Origin: Chryseolinea soli
GTDB taxonomy: Bacteria > Bacteroidota > Bacteroidia > Cytophagales > Cyclobacteriaceae
Reading direction: 5' to 3'
NCBI RefSeq assembly: GCF_003589925.1
Contig: NZ_CP032382.1
Coordinates: 2,108,001 to 2,172,000, forward strand
DNA: 64,000 nt
The position numbers and the translations under genes were made by a program. The notes beneath the pieces are model-generated. The model did not search any database and was not told the origin of the DNA. It saw only the letters and a program-made list of their open reading frames with translations. Shown one piece after another: positions 53,966 to 63,896 of this stretch (the stretch's first letter is position 1; each line of letters begins with the position of its first letter).

Positions 53966-54943
53966 ATGCCGTCCTCTATCACCCGCTATCAGCAGTGGAT
54001 TGAACAAGAAATCAAAAAACAGCAGTATGGCAAAGAGCCTGCGTCCCTCTACGAGCCCATCCGTTACCTGATGGGCTTGGGAGGTAAACGCTTGCGGCCC
54101 ATGCTGACGTTGCTGGCCTACAGCCTGTATAAACCCGATGTAAAAAATGTGGTGCGCTACGCCGTGGCCGTGGAAGCCTTCCATAATTTCACATTGATGC
54201 ACGACGACATCATGGACAAGGCGCCCTTGCGCAGAGGCAAGGCAACGGTACACAAAAAATGGAATGTAAATACGGCCATCCTCTCCGGCGATGTCATGCT
54301 GGTAAAGGTTTACGAGATGTTTTTATCAGTAGAGAACGACAAATTGAAGCGCATTCTCAAAGCTTTTAACACTTGTGCCGCCGAGGTGTGCGAAGGCCAG
54401 CAATGGGACATGGAGTTTGAAACCAAACCTACCGTAACGGAAGACCAATACCTGAACATGATCCGTTTGAAAACGGCTGTGCTGTTGGGCTTCAGTCTTG
54501 AATTAGGTGCAATCTTGGCCGGTGCCGATGAAAAGGAGTGCCGTGCCCTGCGTCAATTCGGAACCAATATTGGTATTGGCTTCCAATTGAAAGATGACTT
54601 GCTGGATGCCTATGCCGATCCAAAAAAATTCGGCAAACAAGTAGGCGGTGATATCATGAGCAACAAAAAAACATTTTTGCTCATCAAGGCCCTGGAAAAT
54701 GCACGGGGCAAACACAAAGCTGAGCTCCAACAATGGCTGCTGGCAAAGAAATTCAAGAAAGATGAAAAGATTGCGGCTGTAAAATCCATCTATGACGCGT
54801 TGGACATTCGCGTACTCACCGAACGAAAAGTCAACCAGTATTTCAAGAAAGGATTCACCCAATTGAAAACCCTGCAAGGTTCGGCGGAAGCGCTGCAAAG
54901 GCTAAATGCTTTCACCGAAGCCCTCATCGGTCGGCAATCCTAA
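53966..54943 (+). CDS. Trans-polyprenyl diphosphate synthase (polyprenyl synthetase)
   Basis: A 325-residue all-helical prenyltransferase. First Asp-rich motif HDDIMDKAPLRRG, second DDLLDAYAD, and the GGKRLRP substrate motif. It extends allylic diphosphates with isopentenyl diphosphate to long chains used for quinones, and conceivably for the GGGP synthase at 11925. The chain length cannot be read with confidence from sequence. It starts 9 bases after rnr and converges with uvrA. Confidence 0.95.
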   Translation: MPSSITRYQQWIEQEIKKQQYGKEPASLYEPIRYLMGLGGKRLRPMLTLLAYSLYKPDVKNVVRYAVAVEAFHNFTLMHDDIMDKAPLRRGKATVHKKWNVNTAILSGDVMLVKVYEMFLSVENDKLKRILKAFNTCAAEVCEGQQWDMEFETKPTVTEDQYLNMIRLKTAVLLGFSLELGAILAGADEKECRALRQFGTNIGIGFQLKDDLLDAYADPKKFGKQVGGDIMSNKKTFLLIKALENARGKHKAELQQWLLAKKFKKDEKIAAVKSIYDALDIRVLTERKVNQYFKKGFTQLKTLQGSAEALQRLNAFTEALIGRQS

Positions 54944-54956
54944 ACAGAATCAATTT

Positions 54957-57806
54957 TTATTTTAATTTCTTCTTCAGGAATTCTGCCGTATAGCCTTTCC
55001 CTTTCTTCACCATTTCCTCGGGCGTTCCTTCAAACATCAGCGTGCCTCCTTTTTTCTCGCCCCCTTCCGGACCCAGGTCGATGATCCAATCGGCGCACTT
55101 GATCACCTCGAGATTGTGCTCGATGATGATCACGGAGTGTCCTTCATCCACCAATGCGTTTATGGCTTTCAGCAATTTAAAAATATCGTGAAAGTGCAAA
55201 CCCGTGGTGGGCTCGTCGAAGATGAAAAGGATGTGGCCTTCCGTTGAGTTTTTGCCCAGGAACGACGCCAGCTTCACCCGTTGTGCTTCGCCACCGCTTA
55301 GCGAGTTTGACGATTGCCCCAGCTTCACATAGCCCAAGCCTACTTCGAACAGCGGAAGGATCTTTTCGTGGATCGGTTTTTTGTCTTTGAAAAATTCAAG
55401 CCCCTCTTCCACAGTCAGGTCCAGGATGTCGGAAATGTTCTTGCCGTTCACTTCCACTTCCAGCACTTCCTGTTTGAAGCGTTTGCCATGACAGCTTTCG
55501 CACTTCAAATAGATGTCGGCCATGAATTGCATTTCGATCTTGATCTCGCCTTCGCCCTGGCAGGTCTCGCAGCGCCCGCCCTCCACGTTGAACGAGAAGT
55601 GCGAAGGCTTGTAGCCGCGCTGTTTGGCCAAGGGTTGGTCGGCATAGAGCGTGCGAATGGCATCATATGCTTTTACATAGCTGATCGGGTTGGAGCGCGA
55701 CGATTTGCCGATGGGATTCTGATCCACAAACTCTACTTGCGTGATGCGCGAAAAATCACCCTCCAGTTTATCGTATTTCCCGGGCGTTTCCGAAACGGAG
55801 CCCGACAACCGGCCCAGCGCAGGGTATAGAATTTTTTTAATGAGCGTCGATTTGCCGGAACCACTCACGCCGGTAACCACCGTAAGAATCCCCAACGGAA
55901 ACTTCACGTTAAGATTTTTAAGATTGTTCTCGCGGGCGCCGATGATCGTAACAGAATCCTTCCACTTGCGCCGCGTCTTGGGGATCACAATGGTCTCGCG
56001 GCCGCTGAGATAGTCCGTCGTATGTGAGCGAACTTTTCCGTCGATCTCATCCACCGTACCTTGGAACACCAACTCGCCGCCGTGACTTCCTGCATCGGGG
56101 CCAATGTCGATGATCTGGTCGGAAGCCCGCATAATTTCCTCTTCGTGCTCCACGACGATCACGGTATTTCCTAGATCGCGCAGCGAGATCAGCACGCTCA
56201 CCATGCGGTCGGTGTCTTTCGGATGCAATCCAATGCTGGGTTCATCCAACACATACATAGAACCCACCAGGGCGCTTCCCAACGAGGTGGCCAGCTTAAT
56301 GCGCTGATATTCCCCACCCGACAGGGTAGAGGTCAGACGGTTCAAGGTCAGGTATCCCAAGCCCACCCGATCCATGTACTCCAGTCGGGAGGTGATCTCG
56401 GTCAGAATGCGGTCGGAGATTTTCTTGTCGAAATCCGGCAACTGGATCTTTTTAAAGAATGCCAGCATGTCCTCGATCGGCATCAGTACGAGGTCGGTGA
56501 TGGAGACGCCGGCGATCTTCACATACTGAGCATCCTTTCTCAACCGGGTGCCGCGGCAATCGGGGCAGTTGGTGCGCCCGCGATAACGGGACAGCAACAC
56601 GCGGTATTGGATCTTATGCGTTTTGGACTCCAGGTATTTGAAGAAATCGTGGATACCTTCGAAATAGGTGTTGCCATTCCACAGCACATCCTGTTGCGCT
56701 TTTGTGAGCTCGTTGTAGGGGCGGTGGATGGGGAAATCGAATTTGATGCCGTTTTTCACCAGTGGCTTTTGCCATTCGCCCATGGTTTCGCTGCGCCACG
56801 GCGCGATAGCACCCTCATAGACCGACAGCGATTTGTCCGGGATGACCAGGTCCTCGTCGATGCCGAGAATTTTTCCAAAACCTTCGCAGGTTTGGCAGGC
56901 GCCGAACGGATTGTTGAAGCTGAAGAAATTTATGGACGGTTCGGTGAACCGCATGCCGTCCAGCTCAAAGCGGTCGGAGAATTTTACTTTGTCGTGCCCT
57001 TCGGCATACACCAGGCAGTCGCCCTCGCCTTCAAAGAACGCCGTTTGGACGGAGTCGGAAAGACGGAATGTGGTGTCGTCGTCGCCGGGGTTGACCACGG
57101 CGCGGTCGATGAGGATCTCGACGGAGACATCGGGTTGGGCGGCGGCTTTTTTCTTTTTGCCCCCTTCGGCGGGCGGGGCCACGATCTCTTCAATAAACTT
57201 GACTTCGCCGTCGATCAGCACGCGCGCGAAACCTTTACTCAATAACAGATTCAGCTCGTCCACTAGCTTGCGGCCCTTTTTTATGTGGAGTGGGCAGGCC
57301 ACCATCACGCGGGTGCCGGCGGGAAGACGGTTCACATAATCGACCACAGACGTCACCGTATCGCGCTTCACCTCCTTGCCGCTGATGGGCGAGTAGGTCT
57401 TGCCGATGCGGGCGAAGAGCAATTTCAGGTAGTCATAGATCTCAGTGGTGGTGCCCACGGTGGACCGGGGGTTGCGTGTGTTCACCTTTTGCTCGATGGC
57501 AATGGCCGGCGATACGCCCTTGATGTAGTCGACCTCCGGTTTTTCCATCCGGCCCAGAAACTGACGGGCGTAGGCGCTGAGGCTTTCCACGTACATGCGC
57601 TGCCCCTCGGCAAAAAGCGTATCGAACGCGAGGCTCGATTTTCCGGAACCCGACAGTCCGGTGATGACCACCAGCTTGTTGCGGGGAATGGCGACGCTAA
57701 GATTTTTCAGGTTGTTGACACGCGCCCGTTTGATGATGATGTAGTTGCGGGGATCGAGGTCTTCCAGATAAGAATCGTTCGCTTTAACAGAAAGGGTTTT
57801 TGACAC
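54957..57806 (-). CDS. uvrA: UvrABC system protein A
   Basis: A 949-residue ABC ATPase with two Walker A motifs (GLSGSGKSS near residue 50, GVSGSGKST near 655), two signature motifs ([18 protein letters not shown]) and zinc-binding Cys pairs ([38 protein letters not shown]). It recognises bulky DNA damage and loads UvrB in nucleotide excision repair. It is of ordinary length. The minus-strand acidic-tail gene lies upstream, separated by a terminator. Confidence 0.98.
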   Translation of the reverse strand: MSKTLSVKANDSYLEDLDPRNYIIIKRARVNNLKNLSVAIPRNKLVVITGLSGSGKSSLAFDTLFAEGQRMYVESLSAYARQFLGRMEKPEVDYIKGVSPAIAIEQKVNTRNPRSTVGTTTEIYDYLKLLFARIGKTYSPISGKEVKRDTVTSVVDYVNRLPAGTRVMVACPLHIKKGRKLVDELNLLLSKGFARVLIDGEVKFIEEIVAPPAEGGKKKKAAAQPDVSVEILIDRAVVNPGDDDTTFRLSDSVQTAFFEGEGDCLVYAEGHDKVKFSDRFELDGMRFTEPSINFFSFNNPFGACQTCEGFGKILGIDEDLVIPDKSLSVYEGAIAPWRSETMGEWQKPLVKNGIKFDFPIHRPYNELTKAQQDVLWNGNTYFEGIHDFFKYLESKTHKIQYRVLLSRYRGRTNCPDCRGTRLRKDAQYVKIAGVSITDLVLMPIEDMLAFFKKIQLPDFDKKISDRILTEITSRLEYMDRVGLGYLTLNRLTSTLSGGEYQRIKLATSLGSALVGSMYVLDEPSIGLHPKDTDRMVSVLISLRDLGNTVIVVEHEEEIMRASDQIIDIGPDAGSHGGELVFQGTVDEIDGKVRSHTTDYLSGRETIVIPKTRRKWKDSVTIIGARENNLKNLNVKFPLGILTVVTGVSGSGKSTLIKKILYPALGRLSGSVSETPGKYDKLEGDFSRITQVEFVDQNPIGKSSRSNPISYVKAYDAIRTLYADQPLAKQRGYKPSHFSFNVEGGRCETCQGEGEIKIEMQFMADIYLKCESCHGKRFKQEVLEVEVNGKNISDILDLTVEEGLEFFKDKKPIHEKILPLFEVGLGYVKLGQSSNSLSGGEAQRVKLASFLGKNSTEGHILFIFDEPTTGLHFHDIFKLLKAINALVDEGHSVIIIEHNLEVIKCADWIIDLGPEGGEKKGGTLMFEGTPEEMVKKGKGYTAEFLKKKLK

Positions 57807-57921
57807 AGAATCTTCGGTTATAATTCAAAAGCTAATCCTCGCAATCTCGTACAAGAGACGTGGGGATGAAATAAGTTTGACGAAATAATTGCGGCAAGGT
57901 TGCCGATTCATCATTTCCCGT

Positions 57922-57955
57922 AAAAAGAAAAAACACCATCGGGCGAGACGGTGTT
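57922..57955 (-). terminator. Intrinsic terminator of the acidic-tail gene
   Basis: A 9-bp stem (AACACCATC / GACGGTGTT as read on the plus strand, one G-T pair), loop of six, then on the minus strand a T-rich run (57922-57931). Confidence 0.8.
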
Positions 57956-57985
57956 CATTTTTATGCCATTATCTTTTTTTTCAGA

Positions 57986-58378
57986 TCAATTGTCGAAGTC
58001 AGGATCGTAGCTGGCTTCGCGACCGCCGCGGCCGCCACCATCTTCGTCATAATCGCTGTCGCTATCAGCACTGTCGCCGGCGTTGCTATCGAAATCTTCG
58101 CCTCCGGAATCGAATCCGTCCTCATTTTTGTCGAATTCGCCCTCGGCTTTGGATTCGACATCGTATTCGCCGTCACTATTTTTGGTGGCCGGGACTTTTA
58201 CCAGGTAAGTCGCATCTTCTGTTTCCAGGGGGAAAACGAAAATCGGTTCCCGCTTCGCATTGGTGATGCGCTGAATACTGCCCTCATACCCGTTTGGGTA
58301 TTGATCGCGGAGCAGTTCTTGGAGATCCTCGGAGAGATTTTCCAGGCTTTTGATTACTTTTTTCTTGCTGATGGCCAT
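57986..58378 (-). CDS. Small protein with acidic low-complexity tail, unknown function
   Basis: A 130-residue protein from the ATG at 58378. A short helical head (SKKKVIKSLENLSEDLQELLRDQYPNGYEGSI) and a strand-rich middle precede a tail of roughly 65 residues that is almost all Asp, Glu, Gly and Ser with a short RGG segment (GGGRGGREAS). Such tails are usual for nucleic-acid or histone-like-protein contacts. Function unknown. It is set between uvrA and an ECF sigma gene on the opposite strand. Confidence 0.75.
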   Translation of the reverse strand: MAISKKKVIKSLENLSEDLQELLRDQYPNGYEGSIQRITNAKREPIFVFPLETEDATYLVKVPATKNSDGEYDVESKAEGEFDKNEDGFDSGGEDFDSNAGDSADSDSDYDEDGGGRGGREASYDPDFDN

Positions 58379-58454
58379 ACTATTTAAAGACGCAGTATTT
58401 GCGAGCAAATAGCTAAAGAAATTGTGTGAGAGGCAAGAATTTTTTGAAAATTTT

Positions 58455-58484
58455 TTGCGCTAATCCAAAATCTTTCTATCTTTT
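58455..58484 (+). promoter_or_regulatory. Promoter, TTG-N19-TATCTTTT, before the second ECF sigma gene
   Basis: TTG 58455-58457 and TATCTTTT 58477-58484, spacer 19 bases. The sigma gene ATG is at 58556, so a leader of about 65 bases is expected. Confidence 0.6.
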
Positions 58485-58555
58485 CAAACCTATTTGTTCC
58501 ACTAACCCAAAACAATATCGAAAGAGATCTCTACGTTACCTTAAAGTGAGAAAGA

Positions 58556-59206
58556 ATGATTGACAGCAGATTAAGCGACTCCCAACTCGTGTCGCTGTAT
58601 CAAAACGGTAACGAAGAAGCTTTCGAAATGCTCCTGCACCGGCATAAATCGAGAATCTATACTGCGATATACCTGATCGTCAAAGATCGGTACACCGCCG
58701 AAGATTTACTCCAGGAAACCTTTGTAAAGGCGATCAACACCATTCGTGGTGGGCGCTACAACGAAGAAGGTAAATTTTTACCCTGGATCAGCCGGATTGC
58801 TCATAACCTAGCGATCGACAACTTTCGAAAAGAAAAACGTTACCCCGAGGTAGTGTTGGAAGACGGCAGCAGACTCTTCAACTCCATGGAATTTGCCGAG
58901 GAGTCGATGGAGGACAAGCAGATTTTTAAAGATACCCGGACCAAGCTCAGGGATTATATAAAGGAGTTACCGACCGAGCAGAAACAGGTGCTGATCATGC
59001 GGCACTATCTGCAGATGAGCTTCCAGGAGATCGCGGAACGCACAGGGGTGAGTATCAACACAGCGCTGGGACGTATGCGCTATGCACTCATCAACCTGCG
59101 GAAAAAGATGGTGAAACACAGAGCCAATGATAAAAACTTTTACTCAAACGGACTTGATCAGGTATTTATACCACGAGACTACGGAGAAGGAGACGAGGGA
59201 GATTGA
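58556..59206 (+). CDS. RNA polymerase ECF-type sigma factor
   Basis: A 216-residue sigma-70 group 4 protein. Region 2 (YQNGNEEAFEMLLHRHKSRIYTAIYLIVKDRYTAEDLLQETF, in part) and region 4 (LPTEQKQVLIMRHYLQMSFQEIAERTGVSINTALGRMRYALINLRKKM) are intact. It probably directs transcription of an envelope or stress regulon. Downstream a small gene overlaps its last 80 bases in a different frame. No anti-sigma with a zinc motif is adjacent. Confidence 0.95.
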   Translation: MIDSRLSDSQLVSLYQNGNEEAFEMLLHRHKSRIYTAIYLIVKDRYTAEDLLQETFVKAINTIRGGRYNEEGKFLPWISRIAHNLAIDNFRKEKRYPEVVLEDGSRLFNSMEFAEESMEDKQIFKDTRTKLRDYIKELPTEQKQVLIMRHYLQMSFQEIAERTGVSINTALGRMRYALINLRKKMVKHRANDKNFYSNGLDQVFIPRDYGEGDEGD

Positions 59207-59360
59207 TAAGGCCCTCATTTGCGACAGTGACCTGCAAGCTCTTTACAACGAGCTGTACGTCATGAAAAAAAATATGGACGCTGCCCAACTGGAACCTTCC
59301 TCCAGCACGGTGCTCAACATTTTGAGCTACGCCCGCAGCGTTCCGCAACACAAACAATGA
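59127..59360 (+). CDS. Small protein overlapping the ECF sigma gene, possible regulator
   Basis: A 77-residue protein whose ATG (59127) lies inside the sigma gene, overlapping it by 80 bases in another frame. The sequence MIKTFTQTDLIRYLYHETTEKE, then EIDKALICDSDLQALYNELYVMKKNMDAAQ, is highly helical, charged and well-formed, unlike a chance product. The opening resembles the N-terminal part of short Bacteroidota anti-sigma-like proteins, without a membrane helix. It may be a cytosolic regulator of the sigma factor; that is inference. Confidence 0.7.
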   Translation: MIKTFTQTDLIRYLYHETTEKETREIDKALICDSDLQALYNELYVMKKNMDAAQLEPSSSTVLNILSYARSVPQHKQ

Positions 59361-59393
59361 AGGGCATAAGGCCCTTCATCGTCGTTGCTCCGC

Positions 59394-59987
59394 CTACAAG
59401 GCCTTGATCTCCACCTTGCGCCAGCGCACCTTTACACCGCCCCCGTCGTGTATCTGCAGGGCTATTTTGCCTGTACCCGCGCCAATTTTCTCATCTTTTA
59501 AGGTAATCATCTGAACACCATTCAAAAACGTGTTCACCTCGTCGCCCACCACGCGCACGACCATCGTGTTCCACTCGCCTTCCTTTAATACCTTTTCCTT
59601 ATCGGCCGCAGGCTGGATCAACCAACCCCTTCCATACGATTCGTAGATGCCACCCGTGTGATGGTTGAGGGGCGCCACCTCGGCTTGCCAGCCGCTGATC
59701 GTGGTTCCTTCAATGCCGCAGTGAAAGAACACGCCGCTGTTGCCATTGGACTCTTGCTTGAATTCTATCGTTAATTCGAAGTTTTTGAACTCGCGTTCAG
59801 AAACTAAATAGCCATAAGCCTTGTCCGGACCGCTTTCGCAGATCATCTCGCCCTTCTCCACATACCATTTTTCGGTGCCAGCCACTTTCCAGCCGGTGAG
59901 GTCTTTTCCATTAAAAAGCTTGATTTGTGCGTGTGCGCCCACAAGCGAGCCCGCCAGTAGTAAAAGGGTTATCAGTGTCTTGTTCAT
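59394..59987 (-). CDS. DUF1080 (3-keto-disaccharide hydrolase) domain exported protein
   Basis: A 197-residue protein from the ATG at 59987, which gives a clean Sec signal peptide (MNKTLITLLLLAGSLVGAHA-Q). The mature domain shows IKLFNGKDLTGWKV, ICESGPDKAYGYLVSEREFKNFELTIEFK and NSGVFFHCGIEGT, the concanavalin-like DUF1080 fold. The family acts on 3-keto-glycosides or binds polysaccharide. Nearby lie the NUP and Gfo/Idh/MocA genes, often partners of such proteins. Confidence 0.93.
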   Translation of the reverse strand: MNKTLITLLLLAGSLVGAHAQIKLFNGKDLTGWKVAGTEKWYVEKGEMICESGPDKAYGYLVSEREFKNFELTIEFKQESNGNSGVFFHCGIEGTTISGWQAEVAPLNHHTGGIYESYGRGWLIQPAADKEKVLKEGEWNTMVVRVVGDEVNTFLNGVQMITLKDEKIGAGTGKIALQIHDGGGVKVRWRKVEIKAL

Positions 59988-60031
59988 ATAGGGTTTCGTT
60001 TGCCCTGAAACTACAAAATCAAGACTCATAA

Positions 60032-60069
60032 TAAAATGCTTTTGGTACGGCTAAAATGCTTTTGGTACG
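60032..60069. repeat. Two 18-base direct repeats, 20-base period
   Basis: TAAAATGCTTTTGGTACG occurs at 60032-60049 and 60052-60069, exactly two turns of helix apart (20 bases), between the divergent DUF1080 and glycosyltransferase genes. It could be an operator or a recent duplication. Confidence 0.75.
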
Positions 60070-60154
60070 ACCGGAACGGCAGCGGTCGGCTTACGGATGG
60101 ACAAAAAGATCTGACCGGTGACCGCGGGCCCCGAACTATTGTTTTCTTTGCACC

Positions 60155-61327
60155 GTGAAAATCCTGATCCTTCACCAGCACTTCAACACGCCTCAAACCG
60201 GTGGCGCCCTGCGCTCCTACTACCTGGCCAAAGCCCTGGTAGACGCTGGTCTGACGCCCGTGGTGATCACCGCCCACAACGAAGGGAAATACGAGCAAGT
60301 GAATGTGGAAGGCATCGAGGTTCACTACCTGCCCATTGTGTACCATAACCATTTTGGATTTTGGCGCCGCAGCCTGGCGTTTCTCCGCTATGTGAGCGGT
60401 GTCGTGTGGGCCACCCGCAAGCTGGGGCCGGTGAAAACTTGTTATGCCATTTCAGTCCCCCTCACGGTAGGGCTGGCGGCGCGCATGCTAAAAACGGTCT
60501 ATGGCATCCCCTACATTTTTGAAGTGGGCGATCTGTGGCCGGAGGCGCCCATACAAATGGGATTTGTGAAGAACTATTTTTTTAAGCAGCTGCTCTATGG
60601 ACTGGAGACCTCCACCTATCGCAAGGCCCACGCGGTGGTGGCGCTTTCGCCGATGATCCAAGCCGAAATTGAGAAAAAAGTGCCCGGAAAAACCGTGCAC
60701 CTTATTCCCAACATGTCGGACACGGATTTCTATTTTCCAGAGGAGAAACAACCTTCGCTCGAGACAAAATTCGGAATAGAAAACAAGTTTGTCGTGTCGT
60801 ATATCGGTGCCGTGGGGCTGGCCAATGGGCTTGATTTTTTTATTGAATGCGCCCGGGCCTCCCAAAAAGCATCCCTGCCAGTGCATTTTTTATTGTGTGG
60901 CGAAGGCGCCTTGCTGGAGAACCTGAAAGCGATCGTAAAACGGCTGGCACTGACCAACTTCAGCATCATTCCCTTTCAAGATCGCGACGGCGTGAAAGAA
61001 GTTATGAATGTGACCGATGCTGCTTTTGTATGTTACAAGCCGATCCCCATTCTGGAAACCGGATCACCCAATAAATATTTCGATGGACTGGCCGCCGGCA
61101 AGCTCATCCTGGTGAATTTTGGGGGCTGGATCCGGTCGGAGATTGAACAACATCACTGCGGGGTGCACGTCGATAGCCGTCAGCCGCAGGATTTTGTAAG
61201 GGTCATCACGCCGTACCTGGAAGATCGGGCAGTGCTAAAAAAAAGCCAGCAAGCTGGGCGCTTGCTGGCAGAATCAAAATATTCGCGAAACATTCTTGGC
61301 CGGAAATTCGCCGCGCTGTTTCAGTGA
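60155..61327 (+). CDS. Glycosyltransferase family 4 (WbuB/GT-B type)
   Basis: A 390-residue GT-B enzyme starting at a GTG. N-terminal LILHQHFNTPQTGGALRSYYLAKAL; the C-terminal donor-binding half has VSYIGAVGLANGLDFFIECA, and the E-x7-E-like region NKYFDGLAAGKLILVNFGG. It transfers a sugar to a carrier or glycan during surface polysaccharide formation. There is no adjacent polysaccharide locus, and it ends convergent with the Gfo/Idh/MocA gene after 5 bases. Confidence 0.92.
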   Translation: MKILILHQHFNTPQTGGALRSYYLAKALVDAGLTPVVITAHNEGKYEQVNVEGIEVHYLPIVYHNHFGFWRRSLAFLRYVSGVVWATRKLGPVKTCYAISVPLTVGLAARMLKTVYGIPYIFEVGDLWPEAPIQMGFVKNYFFKQLLYGLETSTYRKAHAVVALSPMIQAEIEKKVPGKTVHLIPNMSDTDFYFPEEKQPSLETKFGIENKFVVSYIGAVGLANGLDFFIECARASQKASLPVHFLLCGEGALLENLKAIVKRLALTNFSIIPFQDRDGVKEVMNVTDAAFVCYKPIPILETGSPNKYFDGLAAGKLILVNFGGWIRSEIEQHHCGVHVDSRQPQDFVRVITPYLEDRAVLKKSQQAGRLLAESKYSRNILGRKFAALFQ

Positions 61328-61332
61328 TGTGA

Positions 61333-62520
61333 CTACTGGGTTATCTGACTGAGCTTTCCAGTCGTCTTATTCTTCAGGATAATTTTCTTGGCGCCATAGT
61401 GCGTCATCTCTTCTTTCACCAGGTAATGTTCGGCATCGTATTCCTGCAGGTGGCTGTCTTTGGAAACGCCGGTGCGGCCGCGCCAGATGTCGAGCTTCAC
61501 GGGTTCCCATAGTTTTGTTTTGGCCGATTTGTAGCAGGCATCGAGGACAGCGTTCACCACGTAGCCGTCGTAGAAGGTCTCCTTGGGTTGTATTCCTTTT
61601 TCGAGGGAGGCGAACATGTCCATGAACATGTGGTTGTAGCCCAGCTCGTTCACTTCGTCGCCCACGGGGAACAACCAGCCTGAATTGCTTTCGGCTTTTT
61701 CGGCCAGGTAGTCGCCGCTCTTGCCGGTGGTGAACATTTCGAAGCCCGTGCGCAGAAAGCTATTGATCCAGATCGTGCCTTCGGTGCCCATCACTTCGTC
61801 GCGCAGGTCGAGGCCGCCACGGAAGGTCCAGCTCACTTCAAACTGGCTGATGGCGCCGTTCTCGTATTTGATCAAAGCGATCGAGTGATCTTCGGCGTCG
61901 ATGGGCTTCACTTGGGTGTCGGCCCAGCACATCACTTCTACCGGGAGGATGTCTTTTCCGATGTAGCTGCGGGTGATCTCCACGCAATGGCATCCCAGGT
62001 CAAGGATACATCCGCCGCCGGCTTGCTCGATGTCCCAGAACCAGTCGCTGTGCGGGCCGGGGTGTGTCTCGCGCGACTTGGCCCAAAGAATGCGGCCGAG
62101 GGCGCCGTTCTTTACGCTTTCGTGAGCCTTGAGGAACTTGGGCGTGTACACGAGGTCCTCCAGGTAGCCGTTGAAGATGCCCGCCTTTTCCACGGCGAGC
62201 AGCATGCGCTTGGCTTCTTCGGCGTTGCGCGCGAGTGGTTTGGTGGTGACCACGGCCTTCTTGTGTTTGCAGCAAAGCAACACGGCTTCTTCGTGCATGT
62301 TGTTTGGCAGGGCGATACAAACCACATCCACATCGGTGCGGTCGATGGCGGCTTCGAGGTTGTCGGTGGCAAACCCCACGTTATAGTCCGTCGCAAATTT
62401 CGTAGCACTTTCTTCTTTGCGGGAATAGATGCTGACGATCTTGTCCTTGTTTCGATAGCCCTGGATGGACTCGGCATAAAACCGGCCGATGAAGCCCGAC
62501 CCTAGCATGGCAATGTTCAT
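61333..62520 (-). CDS. Gfo/Idh/MocA family NAD(P)-dependent oxidoreductase
   Basis: A 395-residue protein. Rossmann domain [18 protein letters not shown] (residues 5-22), then [17 protein letters not shown] and [16 protein letters not shown] with the conserved Lys-Pro; the C-terminal domain holds [15 protein letters not shown] with the catalytic-region His. The family oxidises or reduces cyclitols and sugars, commonly to 3-keto forms. It lies 79 bases downstream of the NUP symporter on the same strand, and is likely co-transcribed. The substrate cannot be stated. Confidence 0.94.
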   Translation of the reverse strand: MNIAMLGSGFIGRFYAESIQGYRNKDKIVSIYSRKEESATKFATDYNVGFATDNLEAAIDRTDVDVVCIALPNNMHEEAVLLCCKHKKAVVTTKPLARNAEEAKRMLLAVEKAGIFNGYLEDLVYTPKFLKAHESVKNGALGRILWAKSRETHPGPHSDWFWDIEQAGGGCILDLGCHCVEITRSYIGKDILPVEVMCWADTQVKPIDAEDHSIALIKYENGAISQFEVSWTFRGGLDLRDEVMGTEGTIWINSFLRTGFEMFTTGKSGDYLAEKAESNSGWLFPVGDEVNELGYNHMFMDMFASLEKGIQPKETFYDGYVVNAVLDACYKSAKTKLWEPVKLDIWRGRTGVSKDSHLQEYDAEHYLVKEEMTHYGAKKIILKNKTTGKLSQITQ

Positions 62521-62599
62521 AGTCTATGCGTTTTGTTGGTGTAGTTTGATATTGTTTTTTTATTTCCGATTTCATTGTTTGAAGTTGAAATCAGGATGT

Positions 62600-63796
62600 T
62601 CAGGCTTTGCTTATCTCCTTTTTCTCGTTGAAGAAGAAAATGAAATAGAACAATACGGCAACGGCGACATAGGCCGGAACAAGCCAGATGTTTGTCCATT
62701 GATGCACGCCATCTTTTGTGTAGTAATCTGCTGTGAAACCCGAGAACCAGGTTCCAATGAACATCCCCAGGCCATAGGTAGCAAAGGTGAACAAGCCTTG
62801 TGCAGCGTTCTTGATTTTCTCTCCGGCTTTCTTTTCCGTATACATGTAGCCGGTCACAAAGAAGAAATCGTAGCAGACCCCGTGAAGCACAATGCCGGCG
62901 TACAGCATCCATGCGCCGGTTTCGATATTGCCGTACGCGAAGCATACATAACGCAAGATCCAGGCGGCCATTCCCAGCAACAACATCTTTTTAACACCAA
63001 TGCGGTTGAAAAGGAAGGGAATTGCCAGGATGAATACGGCCTCCGAAATTTGTCCGAGGATCATCTTGCTGGCGGCTTTCTCCATGCCGGCTTCGTTCAG
63101 GAAAAGGTTGGCAAATCCATAGTAGAACGAAAGCGGAATACACACCAGCACCGCTGCGATGAAAAAGATGAGGTAGGGTTTGTCTTTGAACAACACAAAC
63201 GCTTCCGTGCCCAATGCACTCGATGCACTCGTATCAGGCGTCCTGCCCTTGGGCGGCGTGTTGGGCAATATAAAGCTGATGAACCCGAGTGCAACGGAGG
63301 CAATGGACGCCATCACAAAAGTGAACTGCGTTTTCTCGATAGACAATGCACCGATCATCAGGCCCGCGATGATCCAGCCGAGTGTACCGAACACACGGAT
63401 CCAGGGGAATTGTTTCCCGGGATCGGTCATTTGCGAGAAGGCAATGCTGTTCGATAGCGCGATGGTAGGCATGTAGAGCAGCGAATAGAACAGGATCACC
63501 CAATAGAAGGCGGTGTTCCCTGTGATCTGTGTGGCCAGATATAAAAGGGCTCCTCCCACCAAGTGGAGTATTCCCATGATGCGCTGTGCAGCAAAATAAC
63601 GGTCGGCTACCATGCCCACGAAGAAGGGAGAGATGATGGTCGCAATGGCCAGTGCACTGTAGGCCGCACCGATCTGCACGCCGCTGGAATGCAAAAATTC
63701 AGACATGTATGTGCCCATCGTAACGTACCAGGATCCCCAAATAAAATATTCGAGGAGCATCATGACCGAGAGCTTTGTGAAGATGACAGGTTTCAT
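62600..63796 (-). CDS. NUP (nucleoside:H+ symporter) family MFS transporter
   Basis: A 398-residue protein from the ATG at 63796 with 12 membrane helices. Opening LSVMMLLEYFIWGSWYVTMGTYM and GMVADRYFAAQRIM, FPWIRVFGTLGWIIAGL in the middle and GVCYDFFFVTGYMY in the second half, as in NUP-family nucleoside permeases. In Bacteroidota such transporters mostly sit with sugar-related genes, as here. It is first in the pair with the Gfo/Idh/MocA gene. Confidence 0.92.
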   Translation of the reverse strand: MKPVIFTKLSVMMLLEYFIWGSWYVTMGTYMSEFLHSSGVQIGAAYSALAIATIISPFFVGMVADRYFAAQRIMGILHLVGGALLYLATQITGNTAFYWVILFYSLLYMPTIALSNSIAFSQMTDPGKQFPWIRVFGTLGWIIAGLMIGALSIEKTQFTFVMASIASVALGFISFILPNTPPKGRTPDTSASSALGTEAFVLFKDKPYLIFFIAAVLVCIPLSFYYGFANLFLNEAGMEKAASKMILGQISEAVFILAIPFLFNRIGVKKMLLLGMAAWILRYVCFAYGNIETGAWMLYAGIVLHGVCYDFFFVTGYMYTEKKAGEKIKNAAQGLFTFATYGLGMFIGTWFSGFTADYYTKDGVHQWTNIWLVPAYVAVAVLFYFIFFFNEKKEISKA

Positions 63797-63867
63797 GGGT
63801 TTTGATAAAAGGTTGGAAATGTACGAACGGGTGCAGCCGCCACGCATTAGGTTGAAGGGGCTGTCCG

Positions 63868-63896
63868 TGAAGATACAGGGTGAAGCAGACAGACAA
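63868..63896 (-). promoter_or_regulatory. Candidate promoter of the NUP-Gfo operon
   Basis: On the minus strand, TTG (63896-63894) and TATCTTCA (63875-63868) are 18 bases apart, ahead of the NUP ATG at 63796. The remaining bases to 64000 show no other feature. Confidence 0.4.

Noticed and set aside
56223..57245. A 340-codon plus-strand ORF opposite uvrA
   Set aside because: It overlaps conserved UvrA zinc and ATP motifs on the other strand and has no recognisable sequence of its own.
62489..63457. A 322-codon plus-strand ORF opposite the NUP transporter
   Set aside because: Antisense to a 12-helix transporter; its product is hydrophilic, with no domain.
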